DNA from: Utricularia gibba
Taxonomy: Eukaryota > Streptophyta > Magnoliopsida > Lamiales > Lentibulariaceae
Direction of reading: 5' to 3'
Assembly: GCA_002189035.1 (NCBI GenBank)
Contig: NEEC01000002.1
Location: forward strand, 5,975,001 to 6,039,000
DNA: 64,000 bases
In this document: piece after piece, positions 1 through 11,610 of the stretch
Position numbering within the stretch: position 1 is the first letter of the stretch
How the letters are laid out: the number at the start of each line of letters is the position of its first letter
Translations under genes and position numbers: made by a program
The notes under the pieces: generated by a model
Databases searched by the model: none
Told to the model about the DNA's origin: nothing
The model's input: the letters and a program-made list of their open reading frames with translations, nothing else

Positions 1-656
1 TATTTCAATAATTATATAAGATATTAATTATATTATTTATTATTTTATATTTTTAAAAATATATTTATAATATAATATAATATTATATAATAATTTAATA
101 TATTAAAATATATAATATATATTTTATTTTATTAAATTTTATAAAATAATTTTATGTTGGTCTATAAAATAATTTACAATTTTAAAATGAACTTATTCAA
201 ATAATCTTAAAATTAATTATATTTTAAAAAATATGAATACAATTTCAAATTATAGAATAATTTTTTAATTTTTAATTAATTCTAAATTAGATAGGAAAGA
301 ATTTTAATTAATAAATTGCTATAAACATTTTAAAATATTAAATTTAAGTAATTATTTTATTTCTTATAAAAATACTAAAATGTGATTTTTTTTTGTTGTT
401 CATTACTCATTGTATTATGATAAAAATTGACAAAAAAACCTGACTTAGCCAACCCAACAAAATGTAATCTTGATTTTGTAAGTGTGGCTTATGGGGTGTG
501 TGTGTGCCTGAGAATCATCGAGTTATCTTCAACGCCACCCTCTTGACGATAAGAGACGACACTCTGCTGCCCACAGATCCTCATCATCACTCCATTTCGA
601 TTATCCCTCTCGTTCCTCGATCAATCTCACTCGTTTCCCACAAATAATCTGAAGGA
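1..656. other. AT-rich intergenic DNA and upstream region of PGK
   Basis: The first ~400 bases are almost pure A/T with no supported reading frame. From about 480 the base composition becomes mixed and C/T-rich, as expected of a plant 5' leader running into the PGK start codon at 657. I cannot place a transcription start or a convincing TATA box. Confidence 0.6.
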
Positions 657-2743
657 ATGGCGTCTACGGCCGCGTCTCTTGTCTTCTGTGGAATTCCCAA
701 GAGTTCTGGGTCCGCGGCCATGGCTTCCCAGACCTTCCCCACAACGCGCTTTTACGGGAAGTCACGTCTGGGGTTCTCCGCCGGAGCCGCTGACCCACTT
801 CTCGCCCAGGTCGTATCTACGAAGCAGGTGTCTTTCAAGTCAAAGCCTGTGAGGGGAGTTGTTTCCATGGCGAAGAAGAGCGTCGGCGATCTATCTGCCG
901 TCGATCTTAAAGGGAAGAGGGTGTTTGTGAGGGCTGATCTCAATGTCCCACTCGATGATAGCCAGAATATTACTGATGATACGAGGATTAGAGCTGCGGT
1001 GCCCACCATCAAGCATTTGATCAGTAATGGAGCCAAAGTCATCCTTTCTAGCCACTTGGTGAGTTTGTTTGCGCAATATTCTTTTCAATTTTGTGTGGTT
1101 TCCTTGAATCCTTGATTCTAGAAAATGATGGCAAGTGAACTCTGGATTGCTCTCAGTTTCCGTAGGCAGCGTACCAAGTGTTTTAGTGACTTAGTCAAGA
1201 TTCTATAATTAGTTAGAAAATGTAAAGTGCTTCATTTAGCTTAACTCAGACTTATCTGCATTTTCTTGCAAAGTCACACATTTAGTTCTTTGCTCGTAGC
1301 CGTAAGTTGTGTGCTTTCCTCAGTTGAAGTATGAAGCTTGATTTTTGCTTGTTGCTCAGGGAAGACCAAAAGGTGTCACCCCAAAATACAGCCTCGCACC
1401 TCTTGTCCCCAGACTATCTGAACTGCTGGGAATTCAGGTAACTTTACTAGTCGAAAGTTTCAATCTTGAGAGTAAGGAAAGTGAAGATGAGATCTCAATA
1501 ATTCATTTTTCGCGTGATTCAACATGGGATTACAATGTGGCTGACTGCCTCAGGTTGTGAAAGCGGACGACTGCATCGGCCCAGAGGTTGAAAGCCTGGT
1601 GGCCTCGTTGCCGGATGGTGGGGTTCTCCTTCTTGAGAACGTGAGATTTTACAAGGAGGAAGAGAAGAATGAGCCCGAGTTTGCTCAAAAGCTTGCCTCA
1701 TTAGCAGATTTATACGTAAATGATGCATTTGGTACTGCACACAGAGCACATGCGTCCACTGAGGGAGTCACAAAGTTCTTGAAGCCTTCCGTTGCTGGTT
1801 TCCTTCTGCAGAAGGTTTCGTATAGCTACCTTCTTTGATGTTGAAAATGTGGTATTTTGGTTTCTCATCAGCTTTTCTGGATATCACAATCTAGGAACTA
1901 GACTACCTTGTTGGTGCCGTTTCTAGCCCCAAAAGGCCGTTTGCCGCCATAGTGGGTGGTTCCAAGGTGTCTTCCAAGATCGGAGTGATCGAGTCACTTC
2001 TTGAGAAAGTTGACATTTTGCTTCTTGGCGGGGGCATGATCTTCACATTCTACAAAGCACAAGGGCTGTCCGTCGGATCATCCCTGGTTGAAGAAGACAA
2101 GCTTGATCTTGCCACATCGCTCCTGGCGAAGGCGAAGGCAAAAGGTGTTGATCTCTTGCTTCCCACCGATGTCGTCATCGCTGACAAGTTCGCCCCAGAT
2201 GCAGAAAGCAAGGTCCTAAGCTTATCAACGCTATTTGTAACAGAATCCAGGTTCAGTGGCCTTGAAAATTGCTTCTTCTAACAGATTGTTCCCGCCTCTT
2301 CTATCCCGGATGGCTGGATGGGACTGGACATCGGACCGGACTCCATCAAAACATTCAGCGATGCCCTTGAGACGACGAAGACGGTGATCTGGAACGGACC
2401 CATGGGAGTGTTTGAGTTCGAGAAATTTGCAGTAGGCACAGAGGTATGCATGCCCTCCAGGTGTTCGCCGAAAGGCTGCTCTCAAGCTACGGTGTAATGT
2501 ATCACCATGCTTGCTCTGTGTCTAACACTGCAGGCCATCGCAAACAAGCTGGCAGATCTCAGTGGGAAGGGGGTGACGACAATCATCGGCGGCGGCGATT
2601 CAGTGGCTGCTGTGGAGAAGGTTGGTGTTGCGAATGTGATGAGCCACATTTCGACCGGCGGTGGTGCGAGTCTGGAGCTCCTGGAAGGGAAAGAGCTTCC
2701 GGGGGTGTTGGCCCTCGATGAGGCTGTCCCGGTGGCGGTTTGA
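657..2743 (+). CDS. PGK: Phosphoglycerate kinase, chloroplastic
   Basis: PGK transfers phosphate between 1,3-bisphosphoglycerate and ADP; the plastid form serves the Calvin cycle and plastid glycolysis. Six exons read without a break: 657-1058, 1360-1437, 1554-1814, 1895-2212, 2285-2443 and 2534-2743, giving 475 residues. The first ~75 residues are rich in Ser/Ala/Thr and basic, a chloroplast transit peptide; mature PGK begins around MAKKSVGDL. Family hallmarks are visible: [12 protein letters not shown] (substrate-binding Asp/Asn), SSHLGRPKG, the nucleotide-domain [17 protein letters not shown] and the glycine-rich TTIIGGGDS near the end. All introns are GT-AG. The tail [11 protein letters not shown] is typical of plant plastid PGK. 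It is the first gene of the window and is transcribed toward the tRNA-Arg. Identification is secure; only the exact transit-peptide cleavage site is unknown. Confidence 0.97.
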
Positions 2744-3029
2744 CTCAAGTGTACAAATGTTTTGATGGATGTGCAGGATGGTGAAAGCTTCTCTACTCCA
2801 TTCTACTGGTTTTATAGAGACGATGGTTCTGAAATAATTTTTGTATATCCTTCTCAAGTGAGCAGTGCAGGGCATGGTGCCACTTGCCAGAAGACACAGC
2901 AATTGCATTATTCGTTTCACTTTGGGTTGTTGTTTATGTTCCTGCATCAAATTACGTCTAACCACATAGCACAAGATGAGCAGAATAAATCTGTTTCAAA
3001 GCGCATGAAAAAAAAACAATACATATAAG

Positions 3030-3102
3030 CGATCGCGATGGGACTCGAACCCACAGTCTCCCGCTCCGGAGGCGAGCGCCTTATCCATTAGGCCACGCGA
3101 TC
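3030..3102 (-). tRNA. tRNA-Arg (anticodon CCG)
   Basis: Read on the minus strand, the 7-bp acceptor stem GATCGCG/CGCGATC pairs perfectly. The D arm contains CCTAATGGATAAGG, the anticodon stem CTCGC/GCGGG encloses loop CTCCGGA (anticodon CCG, reads CGG), and the T arm carries GGTTCGAGTCC. Discriminator base is G. Length is 73 nt with no intron and no encoded CCA, as expected for a nuclear tRNA. A run of T follows on the minus strand (plus-strand A run at ~3008-3016), a Pol III terminator. Confidence 0.95.
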
Positions 3103-3404
3103 AAGATTGGTAATAGGTTTACCAATTTAAAATAAAGCCTACTAAATTGTTTCCAATATCGATCTTGACATTCTCCGAACAATAAAAACTTATTTAAATG
3201 TGTTTTATCAATTAGAAGGCATATTAATATTGCTTTATTAATAATTTTACATCATATTTATATGCCAAAATAAATAAAATAGCTATTATTTTTTCAACCC
3301 GAGTGATCAGGCCTCACAGACATATAAACAGAGAGAGATTGCTGCTCAACGTTTGAGACATGGAATACCAAACCAAAAATAAGCTGCATTGCATTGCATC
3401 GCAT
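3103..3404. other. Short AT-rich spacer
   Basis: It lies between tRNA-Arg and the 3' end of STR1. It is AT-rich, with no supported coding sequence, and its right part probably holds the STR1 3' UTR and polyadenylation region on the minus strand. Confidence 0.5.
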
Positions 3405-6400
3405 CTACTGCGGGACACAGTTCTCCGCCGGCAAGTCGGGATGCATCGCCCACTCCGTCCACGATCCGTCGTAAACGGGGACATCCGTCTTTCCGAGTCG
3501 ATGCAGCCCCTGAAATCCAGAATATATGCTTTTCAGAATGACCACAACTATGAGCTCTGGTTCATGGTAATTGGAGTGAATCAGAAGACTCCTAACTCCA
3601 GAGATTAGGGGAGTTACCAGAGCCAGGATGCAAGCAGTAACGCCAGTGCCACAAGATGCTATCACTGGTTCCTCTAGCGAGATTCCTGTCATGATGCATG
3701 TTTAAAGATAGGCATTTTTTGAAAGTAAAGCTGATTCGTGGCAGGAGTTTGAAGGAGTATTTACCTTCGTTTTCAAATGACTTTCGGAGCTCATCTGCTG
3801 GCAGGAGGGTCTGAGAGCTGTCCAGCATCTGCATCAAGCAAGGGAATTTTAAATGAAAGAAGAGGGCTTGTCATGAATCAACAACGGAGGCAGGCCAGGC
3901 CAGGCCAGGCCAGGCAGTTCTTGAATAGTCAGAACAGTTTACCTGAGAGAAAGGAATGCATTTACTCCCCGGAATATGACCACCTCTTACTCCTTTTCTA
4001 GGTTCTGGAACAGCTCCATCGAACCTGGGAGTAAAACAATCTCAAAAAGATTGGAAGGGGTACCAGTCGTTTTCATCTAAGAAAAGGGCATAAGGATTCC
4101 CTTTTAAATAGACTTGAGTGGGAGTGAGGAACACCAAAATAACTTCTCACTGAACATATACCTAGCCTTTGAGCGAGCATCTATGTGCTGATAGGTTTTC
4201 TCCTTGGTATTTTTTCGTACCTGATAAACAACGAGACATGGGAAACTTTGAAATGATATCACAATAGCTCAAGACCATTAGACATGATCCAAGTTTTTAT
4301 CCTATGAGCAGTGGGTTTTCAATATAGGCTGTTATTGTATAAAAAACTTAACATATCTAACGCGATTCGAATCAACAAAATAATGCATGCCATTAAAAGA
4401 ATCTTAAGCAAAGCCAGTCTGCTGAGCATTTTCCAGAAAATAGGGGCAGAATACTACTGCAACATGTGCTTAAATGAATTTGCAATTTCGTGCCACATTA
4501 TGAAAAGCATCCTCGGACAAAAAAAGACACCTGCTCAAGTGACCAGACGAGATTTGATCGAAAGTTGGTCTGGAACGTAACAGGCCCCACCTGCAGGTAT
4601 AATGAAGAATTTCTCATTCACAGCATGAGATAGCACACTTGTGCACAGATCAGCATTGAGTTTAAAAATATAACAAACCATTATAAGATGAAATGATGTG
4701 AATCATAAAAAGCCAACATCAAACAGCAAGAAAAAATCAGATAAAAACTCAAAGAGCACATGGAAGCTGAAAAACTTACAGGTTGCCCCCTGTATACTTG
4801 CTCTACGGTCTCACTGGCAGCACTGGATTTTAAGATAGCATCACTTGATGCACTAGATTCAACATCAAAACCTGAAGCACGCCATCTTGGAAGACCCCCG
4901 TCCAAAACCCAAATCTTATCATGCCCGTATACTCTAAACATCCTGTTTACAAAGTAACAATACAGACTGAACAATTTTCACAGAACAACATAAATATGCA
5001 AGTCACATAATTTGTCATCCTCAAAGCTCACCACCAAACACGAGCAGCACAGAAAATCCCCTTCCCATCATAAACAACGATCCCATCTTTATTTTCAATC
5101 CCAAGTGCAGAAGAAGCAGCAGCAAATGCTTCTTCAGATGGCAACATATGAGGCAACTGCAAGCAAGCAAACAGAATGGCACATATACAAGAATGATCCG
5201 CAGAAGCACTTGAATTGAAGCAGATTTCTGAAGCTCAATGAGACTTAGATACGCTGATATGATGAGCAGACATGTGGAAAATTTTTTGTAAGCAAAGCAC
5301 CATAACTGATCGCAAAAGAAAAGTTAGGTATTGGTGACAAGGCAACGAATCTTACATCAGTTGTTCGATCGGATATTCCATCCAAGTCAAAGAAAAGTGC
5401 ACCAGGGATATGGGCAACCTGGAAACCAAATTTGAGCATGACTCAAATAAATTCTATAGCAACCGGATGCTCAAAAGCGAGAATTGGATTTAGCTGAGAA
5501 CTTCAAGATGTTTGCCACCTGATACTCTTGAAGTGGGTTTCTCTGTTCATTTGGCATGTACCAGGAAGCATCCAGCACCTGAAATGATTCAATGTATGTT
5601 ACCCCAAATCACCAATACTGAAGTCTTTTTATATAAAGTGAGGCACATAAATATCTTCAATATCAGTATTTATCCATGCCATTTCTGCAGCCTCCTTAAT
5701 TGAGAACTGCGTACGTGTTCAACTTTATCCCTTGGAGCATTATAAGATTCATTATTATACATACTCATCCCGTGTTAGACATCGTACTATGTGCGGTGGG
5801 TCCAAATCAATTCAATTTTCAATTCAATATGTACAGAAAAATTCTGACCTTGACATCAGGTTCCCTTAGGTTTGCATGAAGCCATTCCACGGAAACAACA
5901 GGCTCCTTGGTTGATAAGGATTGCGCAGAGAATGAAGCCTGTGATGCAAGTGCTGCAGAAGAAATTCTACGAAAAATTGATCTCTGAGGCTTGCATTCCA
6001 AGTTGGATAGGGGCCTCTTCTGCAACCAAAAATAAGGGATATCATATTCCCAGAAATAAGTGAAACAAATTTCAGATCGTATACAGATGTTGTTCTCTGC
6101 GGGGATTTAAAATTTGATATTGCATTGCATTCTGCGTATTCCACCATTGTACAGCAGCGTGAAATAATAAAATCTCGATGTGTGTGAGATAAAAATCAGA
6201 TTTTTTTGTACATAGAAAGAACAAACACGTAGAACATGAAGCAGATCAGAGGTAAACATCTCATTCAAAAGCATTCCGAAAAGCAACAATATCATGTGAG
6301 CTATACTCCATTCTAGAAACTATATCAATATCCCTGCATCAACGGTTTAAATTTCATTCATTTAGTTCAACAAAGCTAGACCCACCATGGGAATTCGAAA

Positions 6401-6627
6401 AATTCCCAAAAATTGTCACAACTTTTCCAGGAAACAGCAACAATTCCAAAAGGAGAAAGCCTTACACGCAATCATACAAGAAAATAAGCAACGCAGCGGG
6501 CGATGGCGAAAAGACTCACGGGTAAGACTGAAGCGAAGTAGTGGGATTTCAATATGAAGGATGAGGGTGAAGAAAGCTGAAGGCCGCAACGCCCTAAGAG
6601 TGTTCGGGACAAAATAGCGGACGCCAT
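3405..6627 (-). CDS. STR1: Thiosulfate/3-mercaptopyruvate sulfurtransferase, tandem rhodanese
   Basis: This two-rhodanese-domain enzyme moves sulfane sulfur from 3-mercaptopyruvate or thiosulfate to an acceptor; plant STR1 is mitochondrial. The start at 6627 gives MASAILSRTLLGRCG, rich in Arg/Ser/Leu and with no acidic residues, a good mitochondrial presequence; exon 1 is 6520-6627 and exon 2 is 5849-6019. The first rhodanese domain includes EPVVSVEWLHANL, QVAHIPGALFFDLDG, VYDGKGIF and WVLDGGLPRW. The second includes RGGHIPGSKCIPF and the active-site loop CGTGVTA with the catalytic Cys, then the C-terminus DLPAENCVPQ. The many small exons (about ten or more) match plant STR1. No frame breaks were found in the exons checked. 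A (CAGGC)5 microsatellite sits in one intron. The gene is divergent from the proteasome gene at 7942. STR2 is a close paralogue and cannot be fully excluded. Confidence 0.92.
3891..3915. repeat. (CAGGC)5 microsatellite
   Basis: There are five perfect copies of CAGGC in tandem within an intron of the STR1 gene. It is probably length-polymorphic and has no coding effect. Confidence 0.9.
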
Positions 6628-7941
6628 AGCAGTCAGTGACGCCTACTGAAGAGTTGCTCAGAAACTCAGGGCCGAAAAAAGTCCCTTTCCAAAGATTCCC
6701 ACCGATTATTCCCTTCTACAGACAGGCCCTTTTCTCCGTCCACTCCGATGATGATCAAACATCCGGAACTTCTTCGAAGTCCAAACAACCTACGGACTTC
6801 AGAGCTGGCAAGAGATCGAATCTAAGAGCTTTTGATTTGTGAAGATCAAATATCCTAAACCAAATAATATCAATTTAAAAATAATCAGAATATTACATAT
6901 ACTCATGACTCCGGGTTAGCGGGCCTGACCGGGCTTAGGAGTCCAGCGTGCACACCTCTAACCAGGCCGGCCCTGCCTTGAGACCGGACCGGTCCGGCAC
7001 GCAAATACCGTTGCCCGGGAACAGCCCATGTACATCGAGGCGGCCTGACCCATCCGTGGGCCCATCAGTATTTTAGTTTTTAAATCAATATAAAATGTAG
7101 TGCCAAATTAATTTGAAAATCAATTTTATTTTATAATAAAATAATAGAAACTAAATATGTTGAAAACCGTAAATGTTCGGACATAATTTTGTCGAATACA
7201 CCAAATTTTAACATCATTCGGAACTAAATACGTCATTTTAACCAAATATTAAGGATTAGATGCATCATTTTAGTAAATTGTATGGAATTTTGGCATCCAA
7301 GTTCTTTTTAATAATTAAAATATGTATGTGAATAGATGCTATGGGGCATGTCGCTATAATTAATTAATGGGCATAACGGAGGCCAGGTTATTTTGGGCCT
7401 GATGGCCCATTTGGGCCTTTATGAGCCTTGCCCACTGTGAGGCTTATTTGGGCTTGTAATTTCAGACGCGGGCTACGTTTACTTAAACAATGGCCCATAA
7501 ATGGGTCCATTAGTAATGGGCCCAACCTGCGACAGATTCGTTCTTCTCCTCCAAGAAAACTTCGCTACAGAACTTGCAATCTGCGGGCTCGTTTTTTTTG
7601 GTGCTTGGAGTCAGGGAGCGTGAACTGCTTGTTGTGTGGGAGAATCATCTGAGGTGAATAGAATGGTGTACTGCACTCTTCAAAATTGTGCCTCGTTTTC
7701 CGTGAATCGTATCGATACATTTAATCCGGCAATTTTGTTTTCTTGATAGTTTTTATTTGGATTTCGAAGCATAGACTGGGTGTTGCTGTTCTTTAGGTTT
7801 TGTCTACAGTGGTTGAAATTCAAAATGGTTTACGCCCGTAATCATGATGTATTCTTCTGCGAAAATATGTGGTCTTCAAGTGGAATTGTTTTAATTTTTC
7901 AGATCATTATTCTCGAGTGATAAGCTTCGTATCAGAAATCA
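6628..7941. other. Divergent intergenic region between STR1 and the proteasome gene
   Basis: It contains the STR1 5' leader at the left. At about 6905-7075 there is an unusually GC-rich patch full of GGGCC, CCGG and GGCCGG strings inside otherwise AT-rich DNA. An AT-rich stretch follows, then a TGGGCY-rich proteasome promoter and leader from about 7380. ORFs at 6636-6842 and 7428-7652 look fortuitous. The GC patch resembles the internal sequence of degenerate DNA transposons, but no terminal repeats were identified. Confidence 0.4.
7385..7535 (+). promoter_or_regulatory. Cluster of TGGGCY site II elements upstream of proteasome alpha-2
   Basis: Within 150 bases there are repeated TGGGCC/TGGGCT/GGCCCA strings (for example near 7394, 7404, 7414, 7450, 7491 and 7525). 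TGGGCY elements are established TCP-factor sites in plant housekeeping promoters, including those for ribosomal and other growth-coupled genes. The cluster lies about 400-550 bp upstream of the start codon. A leader intron probably intervenes, because spliced 5' UTRs are common in such genes; that is inference. Confidence 0.5.
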
Positions 7942-10643
7942 ATGGGCGATAGTCAGTACTCTTTCTCCCTCACCACCTTCAGGTGCTCAGAGAATAAAGC
8001 ATGGTTATCTGTTAGCCTGATATTCTTAGGTTAATCTTTTTTATGTGGATACAGTCCGTCGGGTAAGCTTGTTCAGATAGAACACGCGCTAACAGCTGTT
8101 GGATCCGGCCAAACATCTTTGGGAATTAAAGGTGGTATCTTTGTCTCGTTCAACATGAACATTACAAGTTGTTTACATCGCCCTGTGATTGAAATATGAA
8201 ATCATTTGGCTCTTTTTTGTTTCCGAAAATAGTTAGATAAAAAGATATTAATGTGATATGCATTTTCACTTTTAATGGTTTGGATTCTATGTGCAATCGC
8301 TAACCAGTGAAACCTGATTAGACAGACATATACGAACCCACAGAAAAACAAAAAAAAGTTTTTAAAATTGGCAAGTTTCAAGTAGAAAAAAAATTGATTA
8401 CATTTCTTTGCATGGCTGCAGCTGCTAATGGTGTTGTTATTGCCACGGAGAAGAAATTGCCATCAATTTTGGTTGATGAGGCATCTGTAAGACAATCATT
8501 ATTTATTTCTATTTTGATTCATTCTCAGTATTTAGAAAGATGAGTAATTTTCACCTCGTTGGATGTTTCATGAGGAGTTTCATTTTTTCACTATGAAGAA
8601 TTTTAAACCTAGTGATTGAAATTACTGAATGTGGAGGTGATCAATAGACATTTCATTTATCAGTTCTATATCTCAGTTGAATAGAACTTGATATTGCTCA
8701 CTGGATTATATTCATTGTCAAACCACAATTGACAATTTTATGTTAAATTCACCAATTGCAGGTGCAAAAGATTCAGATTTTGACCCCTAATATTGGTGTT
8801 GTCTACAGGTTGAATTTCCTGTTCTGTTCATATGCTATTTCATCATGCTTTTGTGTAATTTCGTAGATGCTTGTTTTGTGAATCATACCACCTAAATTGA
8901 CTACTATATGAGCATGACTGGTAATCAGTACGATGCATCAACGTGAGCGCTAGTGAACTGCAATTTGCCTTTGATAAGGGATGTTGCGTAATATTTGTTA
9001 TCTCATTTTGAAGATGACCTGGAAATTTAAATAATGTATCCAAGGATTATTGGAAGTTGACATCCTTCAATATTCGAACTCCCTATAGATTCTGAGATGC
9101 CGTACACGTTCAATTCGTTTTCTTTGCAGTGGTATGGGTCCTGACTCTCGAGTTTTGGTTCGGAAAAGTAGAAAGCAAGCAGAGCAATACTACCGGTTGT
9201 ACAAAGTAATATTTTTTATCTGTGCCAATCATCTCTGTTGACCATGAGTCTCTTCATCTTGGATTTTGCTATGATGCACCATTTTGATACGGCAAAGTTT
9301 TCTACTACCAGCGTATCTTTTTGAAGTAGTCGTATTGTTCATTCCTCCTTTATTGTCTTTCTTAGGGACATTCAATGAATTTTCTGGGTTTTTTGATGCT
9401 CTCCATTCCATGTGCTGAGAATATTATGCTGACATTCAGAATCACAAGTGCTGATAAGCTTGTTTTTTTTATGTTTTTTGCATGTTGAAATAGGAACCAA
9501 TTCCAGTAACTCAACTGGTGAGGGAGACTGCAACTGTTATGCAGGAATTCACGCAGTCTGGGTAGGGATCACTTTTACCCTATATTCTTGTTGCTTCGTG
9601 ACTGTGCTCTTGGTCATTTATATATTGGAAAACAAGTTCCTCACTCCGTTATGTTTATGTATTCGGGTTTTAGTGGTGTGAGACCCTTTGGCGTATCTCT
9701 ATTGGTTGCTGGATTTGATGACAAGGGTCCGCAGCTATATCAGGCAAGCAAATCTGAATCTTGCACTCTCCTTGCATTTTTTCTAATGGGTCAAATCTTC
9801 TATTTCCTGTTCCCTAGTCTAATGCTGTTTTATTTGTGTTTCCGACCACATTTTCTGCTTCCCTACATATTCCATGAATTTTCCAAATGATGATTTTGTG
9901 TTGCATTAGGTGGATCCTTCTGGCTCATACTTTTCCTGGAAAGCTTCAGCTATGGGGAAGAATGTATCAAATGCGAAGACCTTTTTGGAGAAGAGGTGGT
10001 GCCTTACTTGTCTCCTACCAAATAAGAGTTGTGATAGTTTTCACTATGAGTAGATTCCTAAGTACCCGAAATGCTGCAGGTACACTGAAGACATGGAACT
10101 TGATGATGCAGTACATACGGCCATTTTGACATTGAAGGAAGGGTAAGTAATCTTATTAAAATGTGCATCGGTTTTAGATAATGAACTTGTAGGTTTAAGG
10201 CATCAGTTTTAGGTTTGGTTACATGCATCATTAAAATGTGCTCAATGTGGGACCTGATGAACGGGGCAGTTTACAGAGTTAAACTCAATGCTTACATGCG
10301 TTTCATTTTCGATCATAGAAGTTGCATCTTAGTTCATGCGTCACCTAGCTTTTTCCATGTCTTCTTGTAGAGAGGAATGTTATTCACCAGTCGATATACA
10401 ATAAAGATTCTGTCACTCATGTATTCATTTCGTAATCTCTATTTGCACCAGATTTGAAGGACAGATTTCCAGCAAAAACATCGAGATTGGAGTCATTGGC
10501 AATGACAAAACATTCAAGTAATTTTTACCCTGACTTGGGATTCACCTGGAAATAGCTATGATTAATGGCTTGACGGTGCTCTTGTTCATGTCAGGGTCCT
10601 CACTCCTTCAGAAATTGAGGATTACTTGCAGGAAGTGGAATAG
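7942..10643 (+). CDS. PAB1: 20S proteasome subunit alpha type-2
   Basis: This structural alpha-ring subunit of the 20S core helps gate substrate entry to the proteolytic chamber in cytosol and nucleus. Eleven exons: 7942-7982, 8055-8131, 8422-8486, 8762-8808, 9130-9205, 9494-9561, 9674-9743, 9910-9995, 10080-10142, 10452-10517 and 10595-10643. They sum to 708 bases, exactly the 235 residues of the family. The N-terminus [20 protein letters not shown] is the proteasome alpha-type signature, followed by [31 protein letters not shown] and [11 protein letters not shown]. The C-terminus ends in [10 protein letters not shown]. Intron 7 (9744-9909) has a GC-AG boundary in the context CAG|GCAAGC; all others are GT-AG. 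There are no frame breaks. Plants usually have two near-identical paralogues (PAB1/PAB2), so the symbol is only to family level. Confidence 0.96.
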
Positions 10644-11610
10644 CAAGTCCCCATGCAGGAAAAAAGCATGTACACTCTTTCCTCTCCTACTTTGCATGAG
10701 GTCAGGCCACATTACCTATCACATTCAGGACGTTGTAAACCAGAACCCCTTTCTTCTGCTACTTGTGCCCCTCATTCCAATTTGCTAGTTTGGCTGATGG
10801 ACATGCTTGCTGTCGAATTAGCTATCAGTTAATCTAATCTACTTGTTGTTTAGTGCTTTTTAATCTTCAAAACCAACCTACCACCATCCATTAAAATTTC
10901 TTGTTGATTCAAACATGAAATTGATGAATGGGAATCAGTGTGATGGTGGTACGCCCAAGTTACAACATGTCACATCCATTACAGAAGTTGAGACATAAAT
11001 GTGTTTCAAAAACTTGGTGAAGCCGAGTCAGCAGCAGCTTCTGTTGTCCCTTCAATGCACTCACATCACACTGATTGTAGGTCTTGGGCCCACGCATTGA
11101 CTTGGAAGTTTTCCCACGTTGACTGGTGTCAACCCTCGTCTGCCAGGTCTCTGTCTTTTCTAAGACCTCATGCACCAGTGGGGAGGTGCCCTTCTAACTC
11201 GACCACCTCTATAGTCTTGCGTTTGCGCGTTTCAATAATATATAAACAATAGTTCATATAATATATTTGATTTTGAAATTCTATAAATAAAAAATGAAAA
11301 ATTAAAAATAAATTTGAAAAAAGAAAAAAAAAAGATCATTATTCAAAAAATATTGCTATAATAAATGAAAAATCTAAATAAGTAAAATAGTTTATTTTAG
11401 AAAACAATACATGATATAGAACTATTAATTTTCCATTTTAAAAATAGAAAAAAAAGGATTAGAACACCACGTAACGTAACTAGAAACTGCCAACAATCAT
11501 AGCAAGACTTGGAAGACTTCAACTGCTACAAAGAAACTTGTTCTAAAGCGCGTTGATCATTCAACGCGATTTCCTCTTGTTACTTAATGTGTGTGCTTTG
11601 GTGAATCGGC
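10644..11610. other. Intergenic region upstream of the DUF26 gene
   Basis: The proteasome 3' UTR probably occupies the first few hundred bases. A mixed-composition stretch (about 10930-11220) contains W-box cores, and the rest (11220-11460) is very AT-rich. ORFs at 10960-11175 (-) and 11001-11252 (+) overlap each other, have no recognisable family and are treated as chance. Confidence 0.45.
11098..11133 (+). promoter_or_regulatory. W-box cluster
   Basis: TTGACT occurs at 11098-11103, and an inverted pair GTTGAC/GTCAAC occurs at 11118-11133. TTGAC(C/T) is the core WRKY-binding site and clusters are typical of defence gene promoters. It lies about 480 bp upstream of the DUF26 start, which would suit an inducible extracellular defence protein. 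Function is inferred from motif and position only. Confidence 0.35.

Noticed and set aside
3360-3608. Plus-strand 82-residue ORF
   Set aside because: It overlaps the last exon and an intron of STR1 on the opposite strand and has no family signature.
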